Part shown: in pieces, positions 35,978-48,079 of the stretch
Position numbering within the stretch: position 1 is the stretch's first letter
Layout: every line of letters starts with the position of its first letter
From: Ulva prolifera
Lineage: Eukaryota; Chlorophyta; Ulvophyceae; Ulvales; Ulvaceae
Direction of reading: 5' to 3'
DNA: 64,000 nt
Assembly (NCBI GenBank): GCA_023078555.1
Contig: CM041201.1
Location: 8,315,172 to 8,379,171, forward strand
Notes under the pieces: model-generated
Database searches by the model: none
What the model was told of the DNA's origin: nothing
Seen by the model: the letters and a program-made list of their open reading frames with translations, nothing else
Made by a program: the position numbers and the translations under genes

Positions 35978-37155
35978 TGGGGGCTGTCCGTGTTCAGTAA
36001 TAGGCGTCTTGCTTTGGAGACCAGTAGTCGTGTCGTGTAGCGTATTTCCGTGCGTACGGGTGAGCAGGCCCGGTTTCAGGTTTGAGGGACCTTGTTGTGT
36101 AACAGATTTCGAGCAGGCTTTGCTGACCGTGTGGAAGTCGGCGATGCAGGGACATTGCGGTGTTTGAGTACGGTGCGTGCTGCGATGCGTGACTGAAGTC
36201 GAATATACCTGTGGTATGTTGTCGCAATCGTTGTGAGGCGAGATGACTTGACCAGATTTACAGTGGTAATCCCCACAGGACATAATCGGTGCTACCCTTA
36301 TACACGGTCTCAGACCAAGAGCCCGTGTCAAATCATCATGCATGTGTCTCACTACTATGTAGGGCTGACTGGATCACTCACATCAACTATGCTGGAGTGG
36401 AAGGGCGTGGTGGGCTGGTCAGGGATCAAGAACGTGTGTGTCCACAGGCTGGGAGCGGGTGATGCTGAACGCCGAGGTTGCTCAGCTTGAGTCTGCTTGA
36501 CACGACTGGTTGCCCTATTGACGAGACCGTACAAGGCCCTTCACCAGTCCAGCCACCGGAAGACTGTCTCTCGTTCTCATGATGACGGTGCCATAACTGG
36601 TCTCTTGGCAACAGCATCCTGTATGAGCCGATCTGAAATCCGGCATCTGGTCTTGAAACTTCATCAGGACCGATACATGGGTTCAAACAGCTGCCATCAT
36701 CATGCTGCCCTCGCCCAAATAGAGCACACCAGCTGCTGCATGATGTCGTTGTGGTCACATTATGGCTCATCAGCCACGTACGACACGACGCACCAGGTCT
36801 GAAGGTTAGCCAAACTCCAACGGTGCAAGGCGTGTGCAGCAGGTGTGGGCCGGCAGAAATCGCTGGTTGTTAATTCTCGCAATGCTTTATTACACATCAC
36901 ATACTGTACATGTTTTCAGAAACATTCCCTACTGACGCACACCAGCATCGTGGACTTCTGAATCGATGCTTGCATGCAACTTCGTGTGTTCAAAGTGGTC
37001 AAACAACGACCCCCCTGCCAGCTCGATGTTTAAGTCGTGAAGATCTATGCAGATGGTAGGTAAATTGCTGCAGTCATGACCACGCACGCTTTCGCCTCAT
37101 ATGATTACACATCTCGTACTGCCAAACGGCGCCTCTCAGGCTGGCTCCAGCCACA
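35978..37155. other. Intergenic, convergent gene ends
   Basis: The stop of the carrier gene and the stop of the tRNA-binding protein gene face each other across about 1.2 kb. No coding sequence could be supported. Confidence 0.45.
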
Positions 37156-37897
37156 CTAGCTGATGTTGGCGCCCTTCAAGGATCCCGTGCCGACAGGGCC
37201 GGCGCTTGTCATCATGGGGATGCCCTTGAAGGTGGCCACGAGGTCGTCGGTCGTCTTGAGCTCAGGCTGCACTGCCTCCCACAGCTTCTTCTTCTGAACA
37301 CGGTTCTCCTTTGCCGGTGCTGGCTGGTTCTCCTCAAACCAGACACGTTCCCCAACCTGAAAAAACATACAAATGTGTTAAGTTGAGCAAAACTCGGGAG
37401 AAAATGGCATCCGTATAGCGATGAGGGTCGAATCATACTGGAGCACCCTGGGGTGGGGCTAGTGGCTCCACGTTCTCATGTGCTTCATCACTCGCGCACA
37501 GCACCATGCCGTGAGACTTGACACCCCTCATGTTGCGAGCCTTGAGGTTGCAGATGACGATGACGTCCCGATCAGCCATCTGGTCTTCAGGCACAAACGC
37601 CACAAGTCCAGAGACAATGGTCCGAGGCTCCTCTTCTCCGACATCGATGCTCTCGACGTACAAGCTATCAGCGTCGGGATGCTTCTCGACGCTGAGGATT
37701 TTCCCGACGCGGATGTCTAGGTCGCCTGTCGGGAGAGGCTCTGCTGCTGGCGCGTCCTCAGCTGCCTCGACGGGTTCAGCACTGGCGCATGACACAGAGA
37801 CCTGGCGGGCATGCAGAGGCGCCCACACGTTGGTTGGCCTGAAGCCTTGTATCTTGCTACACAGGCGTGCGCTTTGCTTGATTGTTGACATCAGCAT
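37156..37897 (-). CDS. tRNA-binding (EMAPII/Arc1p-like) OB-fold protein
   Basis: This domain binds tRNA and assists aminoacyl-tRNA synthetases (Arc1p, AIMP1, C-terminus of MetRS). Exons 37897–37439 and 37356–37156 join in phase 0 to 219 residues. The OB-fold shows the family features [60 protein letters not shown] and CASD. The C-terminal EMAPII module includes VGERVWFEE and [16 protein letters not shown]. The N-terminus ([18 protein letters not shown]…) is basic and Ser-rich and may target an organelle; a second ATG is two codons on. The frame also stays open upstream to 38119, so the start is not certain. No synthetase catalytic domain is attached. Confidence 0.88.
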
Positions 37898-38324
37898 CGT
37901 GGCGAGTATACGAAACAGATTCTGCGGACAGCGTGGCAGGGCAGAGCACAGAATACTGCACACGACCTCGATACAGGCCGCGTAAAAACACTTGCAGGTG
38001 ACGTAGGAGCTCCTGGTATGCGATCCACTGTCTGAAGCCGAACAAGGCGGCATCGAATTGCCACCACGTGTCCACCGGGCATGCATGGGGAGCGAGATGC
38101 GAAACACCTCGAGCACCATGTCAGGCAGCCGTCACAGTCACGCATGAGCGAGTTCGTCTCCAGGTTACACCAGACGTCAAGCTGTGCGACGAATCCTCCA
38201 ATAGGGCAGATCCGTTCACGACTCTGGCCACGATATCAACTGCCCCCATGTAAACGTGCGTCCTGGCCTCCAGTCCAGCCACCAGTAAAATTGTTCGTGA
38301 AAAAGGCCAGATGGGTGTGACGTG

Positions 38325-41017
38325 TTACCGAATACCTTCATCCTCACTCCCCCATCCCGCAGATCCACTCGTCGCACCCCAGTTCCCGCGCCGCCCTGTG
38401 AAGGCCCCTCCGCGCCCGGGGTTCTGCAGCGCCCGCACCCCCGTCGGGATCTCGTCCCACGTCACATACCCCTCCTCCACCAGCCACGACACATCCAGCG
38501 CAAACTCCCGCCTGCGGCACCGCTCCCGTGCCTCCCAGCACTGCCGCACGTACCCCTCGACATCCTCCGCCCGCCACATCTGCTGCACCGTGACCTCCGC
38601 CTGCGGCCCGGTAGCGAACCACGCATTACAGCACACCAGCGCGTCGGCGGCCGCGGCGCGCGCAACGTCAAGCGCCGCAGCCTCGCCGCGGTACGCCTCC
38701 GAGAGACCCCCCAGCAGCCCCTCCAGCACGCCCTCCTCAGGCGGGTGCCCCGGCGGCGCCGCCGCGGCCGGCAGGGGTGCGGTCGCGTCAACGAGGTCGA
38801 GGAGGGACAGCGCGGCGATGACGGGCGGGGAGAGGGTCTGGCAGCCGGAGAGCGAGAGGGTGGCGCTGTGTGGCTGCAGGGTCCACCGCGGGAACACAGC
38901 CGACGGGAGCTCGCCGCCATGGCCCTGCAGAAGCACCACCCCGTTGGCGCGGTCACCGCCTCCGCCGGCGCTTCTGCGCGGCTGCGTGTGCATGCATGCA
39001 TTTGCGCGGAGCCGGGCCGGGTATGCGTTGCACGGCATGCACGAGGAAGACAAGCATCGTGATGCCCCTCCAGCATCTGGCCGCGATGGGCAAGATACCG
39101 GCTGTTCTGTATGTATGAGTTCTGTTGGGTGCAGATGGGTTCCGTCGGAACGCACACAGGAAGCGCTTGTGCAGGCGCGTGGTGGGAGATCGTTTGATGG
39201 GTAGTAGTCGTGTCATGGGTAACCATGTCGGGCAGTCCGCCTGGAGCTGGTCGTGATACGGTTCTCTTTGAGTGGAAAGATGTTCGGATCGCTGCCATTG
39301 ATGCAATGCCTGGTAGACTGATCAGGTGCCCTGGCATGCATCGGCGCTGGTCCTTGCGATCAAGCGTCTACTGCGTGTGCCACCATGAACGCGAGGTTCG
39401 ATTTTCTTTGCATGTCATTTCACTTCCTCAAAGTTGTTTTTCCTGGGGGCAGTACAACGCACCCGGTCAGGAAAGAGCGGCACCGACGTGAGGCCCGTGA
39501 CCTGGCAGCAGGAGAGGCAGTCGTCCCCGAAGTCCGCCTGCAGCTGGCACCACGCCGCAGGGGGCAGCCAGCGCTTGATGTCGATGTACGGCGCCAGCTG
39601 GGGCGGCACCACCTGCAGTGCACAGCGCACTGGCAGCGCGTCACGCCTCTCGCACGAGTAGCATGTGGCCCCCATGCACCGCGTGGTGGAGCCGTGTATG
39701 GGGCAAGTGTGGACTGGGAAGCCATTTTGGGCCCTGGGACATGGGGAATGTGCGGGCGTGGCGTATGTACTCCGCAGGGGTGGGGGGGGGGAGGCCAACA
39801 ATCGCGTACACGATGTGTGATGCAGTGGTGGTCAGGCCGCTGGCAAGTAGAGTTATGCATGGATGGACGCATGAGCACACTGGCTCACACCGGCCACAAA
39901 GAGGGTGGCTGAATGGCCGCAGGCCAGCACTGACTGTGGTCTCGGTGATAGTGACTGCATGGCTGTGGGGCACGGCGAGGCGAGGCGAGTGATGCCGAGC
40001 CCGTGGGGCCGCGCTGGGTCCGGTCGAGGCATGCTGGGGGCGAGGCGGGGGCGTGCCTGGATGTAGGCTGCACGCAGCGCGGTTGCTGCGATGACGGAGC
40101 ACCCGAGCTTGGCGTCTGGGACGTCGTGTGGCTGCCAAATCCAGTCGATGTAGCCGGGTGTGCATGCATGCTGGAAGAGATGGGTGGACTCCCGCGGGAC
40201 GTACCCGATGCGGCCCTGCACAGTGTACCTGGAGATTGCGCCGCCCAGCCTGTGCATGCAGTTGTGGAAGCATGTGTGCGACACGGTCGGTAGCGCTCAT
40301 GAGATTGCTGCCTGATTCTCAGTCTGGGTCTAGGAAGCGAGATGTGCGTTTCGAGCATTGCTTTGTGTGTCAGTACACGTCGGTGCTGGCTGCTCGCGCT
40401 GCGGAGGCTTCAGGCATGTGCAGGGCACACCAGGCTGGAGTTGACAGCCACCGCGTGTGGATCTGCGGGGTTGTCTGGCTCGTGCATCAGAAGGACTGGG
40501 ATGCCAGCGCCACTGCTGTCTGTGGATGACTTCCTCAATCGGTCCAAGATGTCTTGGCGTGACTCTCCAGATTCGTCGTTGTGGAAAGTGACGCCTTTCA
40601 GCTGCACACAGAAGGTTGACTGTGCGCTTGCAGGATGGACTGTGCTGCTGGATACCGTCTGGCGTATGCACGGTGCATCAAGACCAGTCAGGCACAGGCC
40701 AACTGGGAGGTCAGAGCATCAGCACTCCATCCATCACGGTAAACACGCCCCGTGAAAGAGGATTGTAGCAAGTTGGATACCTTGATCGGTTCGTACGTCA
40801 GAAGGTCGCCGTCCTGAAGACCGGCAACGGCCTTCGCCATCTGCATTCCCCACGCCGTCTTCGGTGACAACCCTTGTGCCTGTGAATGCACTGTCGCGGC
40901 GCGGGTTGCAAGCCGACAACGCATTCTGATTTGCCGTTCGCTGAGCGGTCGGATCGACAGTGCACCACGTTGATATGCCGTGACAGCCATCGTTGCACGA
41001 CCGAGCCTTCGCAGCAT
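38325..41017 (-). CDS. HIRAN-domain protein
   Basis: HIRAN domains bind single-stranded DNA ends in HLTF/Rad5 helicases and also occur alone in plants. Exons 41017–40781, 40601–40431, 40215–40057, 39612–39463 and 38924–38325 join in phase to 438 residues. The HIRAN core spans exons 2 and 3: LKGVTFHNDESGESRQ, VLLMHEPDNPADPHAVAV, then GRIGYVPRE after the splice. The N-terminus is Arg-rich without acids (MLRRLGRATMAVTAYQRG), consistent with organelle targeting. Exon 4 contains DIKRWLPPAAWCQ and a Cys cluster (DDCLSCCQ). The last exon is a 200-codon GC-rich segment with no known domain. No helicase or RING domain is present, so this is not HLTF. Exon 3 ends CAG|GCACGC, an apparent GC–AG intron. 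Confidence 0.7.
39780..39791 (+). repeat. Short G-run
   Basis: About ten G interrupted by one base, in the third intron of the HIRAN gene; equivalent to a C-run on the coding strand. Confidence 0.6.
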
Positions 41018-41259
41018 GTACGCTAACGTCTCCTCTCTGCTTGCCTTCCCGAAGACCTAGCGATCCACATTCTAGCGTATCAACAACCTCGCAGACGGTT
41101 CCTAAAGCATATTACACACCCTGTTCGAGCACAACGGGTGGGCCTCGTGTTCAGAGTGCGAGACATGTGTCGACACACGGCCTTCCAGGCGTGTCAAGAA
41201 TAACACAGACAAGTGGGTCCTCCCTGACCTTGTACTTGCAAGTTTGCCCAGGCTTGGCT

Positions 41260-44200
41260 CTATCGAGTGATGCCAGGAGCATAACAGCACCGATAGTGTG
41301 TGGCATGCACAGGCGACAAGATGAGCAGGTTCTGTCGAGTCGGGTTCTTCGATTCCAGGCCTGATCCTGCGTAACGTACCGACTGGGTCTGTTTGAGGCA
41401 AGAACAGCACAGCTATTATGCAACAGAATTGCAATCACTTCACTCAGGGGCCCTTACAAGGCCCTTGGCCAGGACCTCATCCCGCACCACTGCCAACCAC
41501 AACACACGAACAGCTTGGGATGAGTTCTAATCCTTTACCGAGCAAGATCGCATACAGAGCTTGCATTTACGGCAGGATTCTTTAGCTCGCAACCATGAGG
41601 TGTTGACCAATGAAGCATGCACACATGCTGAACCCAGCACAGCAAGTCGAGGGGCTGCCTCAGATCCACCACCAACTGTTGACGCCTTCACAGTGATTCG
41701 GCTGACCAGATGCCTCGGAAGCGCCTCTCAACTGTCACAGTGATACCCGGCTTTCCACCCAGCATATGCGGATGTTCGCTGGTCTGTCCTCTGGACCACC
41801 GCAACGGTCGGCAGGCCTGCAAAAACAAGATCAGCATGAAGCAGTGCACAGTGGGAAGCAGCGCAGATGCTTACATGCCACTCGTGCGAGGGGCAGGCAC
41901 TGGTACAGGCACGCACTCAAGTGCTTCCGCTCATACTCCTTGTACTCATTGCAGTACCACCGAAGCGGGGCCATCTTCTTGCGTGTGCTGTAGCGTCTGC
42001 CATCCCTCTCTGCTAGACCAGACTCTGCACAGCACTCTCATTGTGACACGCAAGCCCCACACAGCTCAGCTTCTGCCAGCTGGCTCAGGTGCATGCCACC
42101 CAGCACAAGTCAGCACCGACAGTGTGACGCTTTGCACTTACGCAGGCTCAGTCACGCAAGTGTCGCACCCGCAAGGCTCTTGCGCTTGCTGAATCGCTTC
42201 TGCAGGCCAGTCACATGGTGCAGAGCATCTACCTTGGTGGGGCGCCTGGTGCGCGCCTTCGTTCCGCGGCTGCCGTTGTCATTATGTGCACTCACGCCCG
42301 GCACATTGCTCGGAGCATTCTCGCGGTCGCTGGCCTCTGCTGCAGCATCCTGCGGCCACACACACGCCACGCCTCAACGCCGGTGCATACATCGATCAGG
42401 CACAGCAAATCAGCCGGGGGCTCCAACGGCTCCAGCTGGCAGGGTGGTCTACAAGGCTCATATCCGTGTTCTTGCCAAAAACATTTCAACACCACAAGAC
42501 ACCGCCCCACCATCGCCGCGCACCTGTTCAGCTGTGTATGCATGCACACACAAACATACATAGCGGACAGAGGGGCTGTTTTGGCTTGTGGGGGGTAGTG
42601 TTGCCAGGCCAATGCAGCACACCTGTGGCCAGAGCTCAGGCATCGCATGGTCCCGCAGGTTCGCCTCCCGGTCATCCCAGCCGAGCATGTTTGCCACTGC
42701 ACGCATGCCACCTGTAGACAGCGGCGCAGTCCCCCTATCCGAGGAACGCACACGCACATGGCTGCCTGCTGACAGCGAGCCCAGCGGGAGCCGGGGGGTG
42801 ACGCGGCCGCTCGCGGTGCCACCAGGTAAGTCGGCCGCGCTTCTGTCACGGTCTGGACCCTCCAGGGGCGCGCTGCTTGGACCGTTGTGGTGCTCACTGC
42901 CAGCCTGAGCCGCGGCTCGACGTCGCTTCTCTGATGGAGGCGTGGCACAGGGGTCCTCAGGTATGTCGTCGTCTGAGTCCATGCCGCCCCTGCACAGCGC
43001 CTGAGCAGGCTCACACAGCACGACATGCGGCAGAACCCTGCCTCGGTGGCACTTTGAGAACAAACATGTGCGGCTATTTCCACGTCCATGTGATGAAGCA
43101 TGGTACGCTCCCAGCATCACCGGGCGTCGGCGGAAGCGGCCCAGCTTGGATGCAAAAGCAAACATCATCAGCGCGAGATGTCTGCTGAGGCCGGACACGA
43201 TCGAGGAATCGCGACGGCTGGCACATGTAGCTATGCATATGCCAGGATGTAGGAGCTGAAGCGCACATCTCGTCATCGCCATCCGGGCCAAACCACAGAT
43301 CGCCGTGTTGCGCATGCGCTGCATCCGGGCCCTGTGGTGCACACGCATGAGGGGCCTGCCTCCCCGCATCAACGCCATCACCCCCGGAGCCGCTACCGCT
43401 CGCACCCTCTCCACCCTTCCCCCGAGCCGTCGCACCCGCCATGGAGTGCTGCCCCGCCACAGTCCGGCCATGCGTGGCAGCAGACGCATGCATCGACGCA
43501 GCCATTGAGCCCACCGGCGCATCGTTCTGTGTCTGCGACCTTGTCACTCTGCCGGCTGCGTTGGAGGCCGCTTGTTGACGGTGACTTGCATCGCAGGCAG
43601 GAGCCGGCTGCGCGACGCCAGCTGCAAACTCCCAGCCGGCTGCCATGGTGTGTGCGCCGAACCCGCCCTCATGCGCAGGAGTGGTACCCACAGCAACGCT
43701 GACATGCCCCGCTGGAGCCAGGTCGACGGCTGTCGTAAACCAGGGCATGGGAGACATGGGGGACGTTGCGGCGTTGACCCGAATCTTCTTCGCGCGCGGC
43801 TCTGGCAGCGGCGATGCAGCATGCACGCTGTGTGTCGGTGTCCCCGGGCCACCGCCTGCGTTCAGCGAGATGGACGCAGCTGACCTAGTTGCGTTTTCTG
43901 GGGAGGGCTCGCGAGCAAGCTCCTGTGGCGCGGGCACAGGAGACACGCCCTGATGGCTCTCTGCAATGAGCTGGGACCGAGGGGTGAGCGGGAGAGGCGA
44001 GGGATTGCTGCGCAGCAGCACAGGATGGTCAGGCACGCGGAACGAGTGCGACGCTGTGGCCATGGCGCGGTGCCCTGGCTCAAGAACAGGGGACTCCGGG
44101 GGATCGTGGATGCCCTTCATGTTGGCGTCGTCTTGAAGTGCATGGCGTGGGGAAAGCGGCGTCGGCACACGTGGCCGAGGTGGCGGAGCCCATGCAGAGG

Positions 44201-45247
44201 CATGAGCTTCAGGGACGCCTTCGAGTGCGCTGAGAGGGGAGTCACTGTCTGTGGAGACCACGGTCGATGGTGTTGCTGGGAGACGCTTGGCCACCACCGG
44301 CGCCATAGCGGAGCCATGAAGCTCGGGAACACCTTCAATGGGAGTTGGCGGAGGAGACGGCGACTTGGGAAGCGCTGATCTAGAGCGCATTGCTGAGTAA
44401 TGGCACTCAGGCACACCTGCTATGGGTGTCTGAGCAGAGAGCTTGAAGGCCTGTTCTACCACAGGAGTTGCATGCGCAATTTGAGATCCCTCTGGACTCA
44501 TGGACACCTCTTCTGAACCGCGCTGCCCTTGTGCTGATGGTATACTCGCAGAATTTACTTGTATGCGAGGTGGCGCCGTGTAATAAGACACGAAGTTGAC
44601 GTCAGATGAATCTGACGGGACCTTGCCGAGGTTACATGGGGTGGCCATGTTGGGAGGTATGACTGGGATCTGGCCGCCGACCGGCTCACACTCTTGCACA
44701 GGCGGATGAAGCGAAACATCACAATCGGGTGTGGGAAGGACACTGGAGGGTGCTGCCACTTCATTTGGCCAGACGCTCGGTTGCTGGTGCCCATCTGAGC
44801 TCTGCTCTGGTGTGAGATGAACATTTGCGGTACATGCACCGTCCTACATGCGCCAGACGCAGCTACTTAGATTCAAGCGGCCTGAATTGCTCTCTCTGTA
44901 CAGAATACAGGAGGAGAGACCGCACATGCTCGACAGACTGTCGTTGTTGTTGTGCCGCATGCGCGATCTGATCAGCTCTGTAGTCGCGGAGCACCCGTGA
45001 CAGGAACCTTTCATCGAAATCGAATGCATAGCGTCGCTTCTTGGTCGTTGTAGGCTGCTGTTGCGGTCGAATCTCAAGTCCTGCGCCAGGTGCCAGGCTC
45101 GCCACGGGGACACCTGTACAGCGAATGCAATGACGCAGAGAGCAAGCGACAAACGTTGTTTACATTTTCAACAATATGAATGCGCCCTGGAGTAGCCACG
45201 CCCAAGCGGGAAAGCTCACTTGATAGCCCCGACTGTAGCTGTGCCAT
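41260..45247 (-). CDS. CENPC-motif kinetochore protein (CENP-C or KNL2-like)
   Basis: The CENPC motif binds CENP-A nucleosomes. Phase-linked exons are 45113–44867, 44799–43267, 42989–42623, 42349–42233, 42199–42156, 41996–41875, 41816–41733, 41489–41458 and 41388–41260, about 890 residues. A short start exon, 45247–45164 (MAQLQSGLSSELSRLGV), probably belongs but its phase does not fit the next exon. Order: basic/coiled N-terminus (RRYAFDFDERFLSRVLRDYR), a 511-codon Pro/Ser-rich exon with three GVPExHxSA repeats, an acidic-basic linker, then KRKSLAGATLA joined to RYSTRKKMAPLRWYCNEY. The last matches the CENPC motif (R-x-S-x-R…P-x-x-W/Y), with the SLAGA lead-in typical of plants; the aromatic pair is WY rather than YW. 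No SANTA domain was seen. The C-terminal exons after the motif are less certain, and a cupin fold could not be shown. Confidence 0.55.
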
Positions 45248-45249
45248 GT

Positions 45250-46157
45250 CCTCAACGATTTATTGTCGGTCACAGATGAAACATAAAGAGCTTTATTTTA
45301 TGTTAGCTGCTGCCGTGAGCTAAGCTCTGTCGGACGCATTGCCGAGCTGAATGCTCTCTGGTTGTTGACATGTTGCAATCAGTTGCAGACCTGAAATTGG
45401 AGGTAACAGAATCACGCTAACAAAACACCCGATCAACACTGTATTTTGGCAGCCGATAGGTGACGGCAATTGCCGTGAACACTTTGCTCGCCAGCTGGAA
45501 AGTTGCGCGTCGCGTCAGCCGAGCCAATTTGAAATGTGGCGAATGGTGTCGCAGCCACTTTTCGAACGATGCAAGTTGCGCACTATTGCATTAAAAAGGC
45601 AGCCCACAGCGAGGCACCATACCTCGACACAGTGCTGCCCCTCTGCCCTCAGTCTCGAACATGCTTGAGAGGCTGCCGAACGCCTTTGCATACTGGCGCA
45701 AATGGCTCGCAACCATCATTGCAGGCACGAGATCTGCAGGCACGAGACCGGCACGCCATGTCTCGATACTTCCACGCTCGACCGATCTATAAATGCAGAT
45801 ACGCTTGCTGCTGCCGGGCACACTCTGTGCATCATGCTCATTCTTGCCTCTTCAGTACATCTGGAGCGCTGATGACCGCCGGGCCACCCCAATACACGTG
45901 CGTCCGCGCATTGTGCGCCACAACAATGTGTGACAGATGCATATCGGTTGCAACGCAGCTGATGCAGGTAGGCGCACCTGTGATGGCAGATAGCCAGAAG
46001 AGGGGCCGTGCTGATGTTGGAGCTCGTGATGGTCCACATCAGTGCAGAGTCTGCACTGCAGACCAGTGTGACCACGTTGACAGTGTTGCCCTGCCACTCG
46101 TGTCACGAGTGTCCATCACTCCTGCTCAGATATTGCGTTCGTGGCATCGTTGACATC
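45250..46157. other. Upstream of the CENPC-motif gene; no gene resolved
   Basis: This should contain the promoter of the minus-strand kinetochore gene. A plus-strand frame is open from 45536 to 46153 but is Cys/His/Arg-rich without a domain or splice logic, so it is not called. Confidence 0.35.
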
Positions 46158-46473
46158 ATGTCGTCGGCCCGCATGTGCTCACCGAATTGGGCCGCGCTTA
46201 CGCAACAGTATATCAGAGATCATTGTCCAAGGCATGATGAGCGCCAGTGGCACAGTCGGGATGACCTCCCGGTTACAAGGCAAGTACACTGAAGTAATCG
46301 ACTGCATCAGCCTGGTTGCCAAGATTCGGAGCTCCAAATGTGGACACATCCTGATTCGCTGATTTCCTAGCCTCATGCAGTACGCTCGAATGAGCCCCTG
46401 CACGCATTATTCCAGCAGGCATCAAATGCATCCCGAACACACACGTTATCCCGAGGCACTGCCCGGGACATGA
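46158..46473 (+). CDS. Putative 58-aa protein, GC–AG intron
   Basis: Exons 46158–46279 and 46419–46473 join in phase 2 to a 58-residue protein (MSSARMCSPNWAALTQQY, then IRDHCPRHDERQWHSRDD, then HQMHPEHTRYPEALPGT). The donor AAG|GCAAGT is the exact consensus for GC–AG introns, which is the main support. The protein is rich in His, Arg and Pro and belongs to no family I know. A longer second exon in another frame is the alternative. Confidence 0.25.
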
Positions 46474-46683
46474 GGAGGCAGGTGCAACCCCTGCAGCTGG
46501 CTGTTGCGTCAGAACCAGGAGACGTGCATCCAGACCAATCAGGGTGTTGCTCTGATAGCAGGACCCATACTGCATCCAGCACTGCCGCCCGTGCGCTGGG
46601 ACGACGCCCGTCATGGCAGACTGTCCAGCTGGTGCTGTTGCCTGTGGTGCTGGAGCCTGGTGGCTGTGCATTAAATGACACAC

Positions 46684-47227
46684 TCAGAGAGGCCGGTAGC
46701 ATGGCAGGCATCGCACAGTGTTACCTCGCAACCCCATCACATCATCAACCCCGAACACAAAAAATTTAGCTTGTGGTTTCCTGAGCCACCTCAGCCACTC
46801 CGGTGCAACGTAACAGCAATGCACCCAAGCGTGCCGGGTGCGATGTGTTTCGCCGCCTCTGAGCCGGGCAGAAGTTGCGAGTGCGTCCGTGTGGCGCTGC
46901 GGGAGCTGAGTCTGGTGTTCTTGTGGGTGACTGGTTGTGTGGCGGGTCATGCACGGTGTCGTTGATGTGACCATTGAGATGTGTTGCCATCTCGCCCTCA
47001 TTGATGGCCATGTCTGTGGACGGGCCGGCGACCCTGTGACAGCCAAACTGCACGGATGCATCTCGTTGCTGAATTGCAGCACCAGCTTTCCCTGAGCACT
47101 GCTATCATGCCCTCGCGCAATGGTGAGGAACCCAAAGCAGGGGTACATGGCCCGGCAGCGGCAGCGAATAAGTGATGGGAGATCATGTGGAGCCAGCAGA
47201 CACCTGGGGGAAACAATGAAACCCGAA
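46684..47227 (-). CDS. Probable exon(s) of an unidentified gene
   Basis: After an acceptor at about 47228 (TTTCCCCCAG|) the minus strand encodes LLAPHDLPSLIRCRCRAMYP, then CFGFLTIARGHDSSAQGK and LVLQFSNEMHPCSLAV, which looks like folded protein. Past 47030 two frames compete: one open to 46684 and one (DMAINEGEMATHLNGHI) open to 46766. I cannot decide between them. Upstream exons may lie at 47600–47990. Confidence 0.25.
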
Positions 47228-47599
47228 CGAGTGTCATGCAAACGCCGCTAGGGCATCGGTGTCAGCAGCCGGGGGGAGCACACATCACTGACGTGCTCGC
47301 CGTCACGCACGACGTCACCAGACCAATTGCGCACACATCCTGGCCAGGGCTGCGCACTGCGTCAGGGAGGGCCCGATGTCCACACCACGCTGGCAGCACC
47401 ATCGCGGTTGCGACCGGTCTGAACTGAGGCCAAGTCAGGAATGCCCACATGCACACCATCGTCTGTGGTGGTGCTTGAGCATTGCCGTGTCTATGAACAA
47501 AGATGAGGCGGACTACCTCTCTCAACATCAAGGAATCGCAGTCTATAAGGGCATAGTCTGTCAGTGTAGCTACCGCATTGGCTTTGGCACATATTGCTA

Positions 47600-47993
47600 G
47601 CAGGTCATGACGTGTACACGCACAACCAGCATGCCTTGTAGTATGATGCTGACTCGGTTCAGATGGAAGACTGGGTACCCTGCGAAGGCACTTGCAGCGG
47701 CTTGCATTGATGGGGCATGCATCAACTTGCAGGTACTTGACCTGGCGCAGGCGACAACAGCTACCTCGACTGCTCGTTGCAGCGTTTCTGTCTTGCTTTG
47801 ATCCGTGCACAGCTGCGTCGGAAACGTCACACGTACATGCGGGACGTTTTCAACATACAGAAAATCCACGTGTTCCAGTCCCCGAGGCGCCCACACTTGA
47901 GCGACAACCATTGCTGCCGCTGCGTTGTACACCGGTTTCCCACGAGGTGTAAGCCTTGTCGTACGCGTGAACACGATTAGATGAATGCAGATC
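47600..47993 (-). CDS. Probable exon of an unidentified gene
   Basis: A minus-strand frame contains MVVAQVWAPRGLEHVDFLY, VENVPHVRVTFPTQLCTDQ and SKTETLQRAVE. Its residue composition and hydrophobic periodicity look protein-like. It may start at the ATG near 47911 or upstream. A 23-nt GT…AG segment following AVE would switch it into another good frame (VKYLQVDACPINASRC), so the downstream structure is unresolved. It may be the 5′ part of the gene at 46684–47227. Confidence 0.3.
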
Positions 47994-48079
47994 AATCAAA
48001 GAATTTCAAGACCTGATTGGGCGACGTTTGAGATCACTGAGCGCAATCCAAAGCTCTGCCAACAGTCTCGCATATTACC

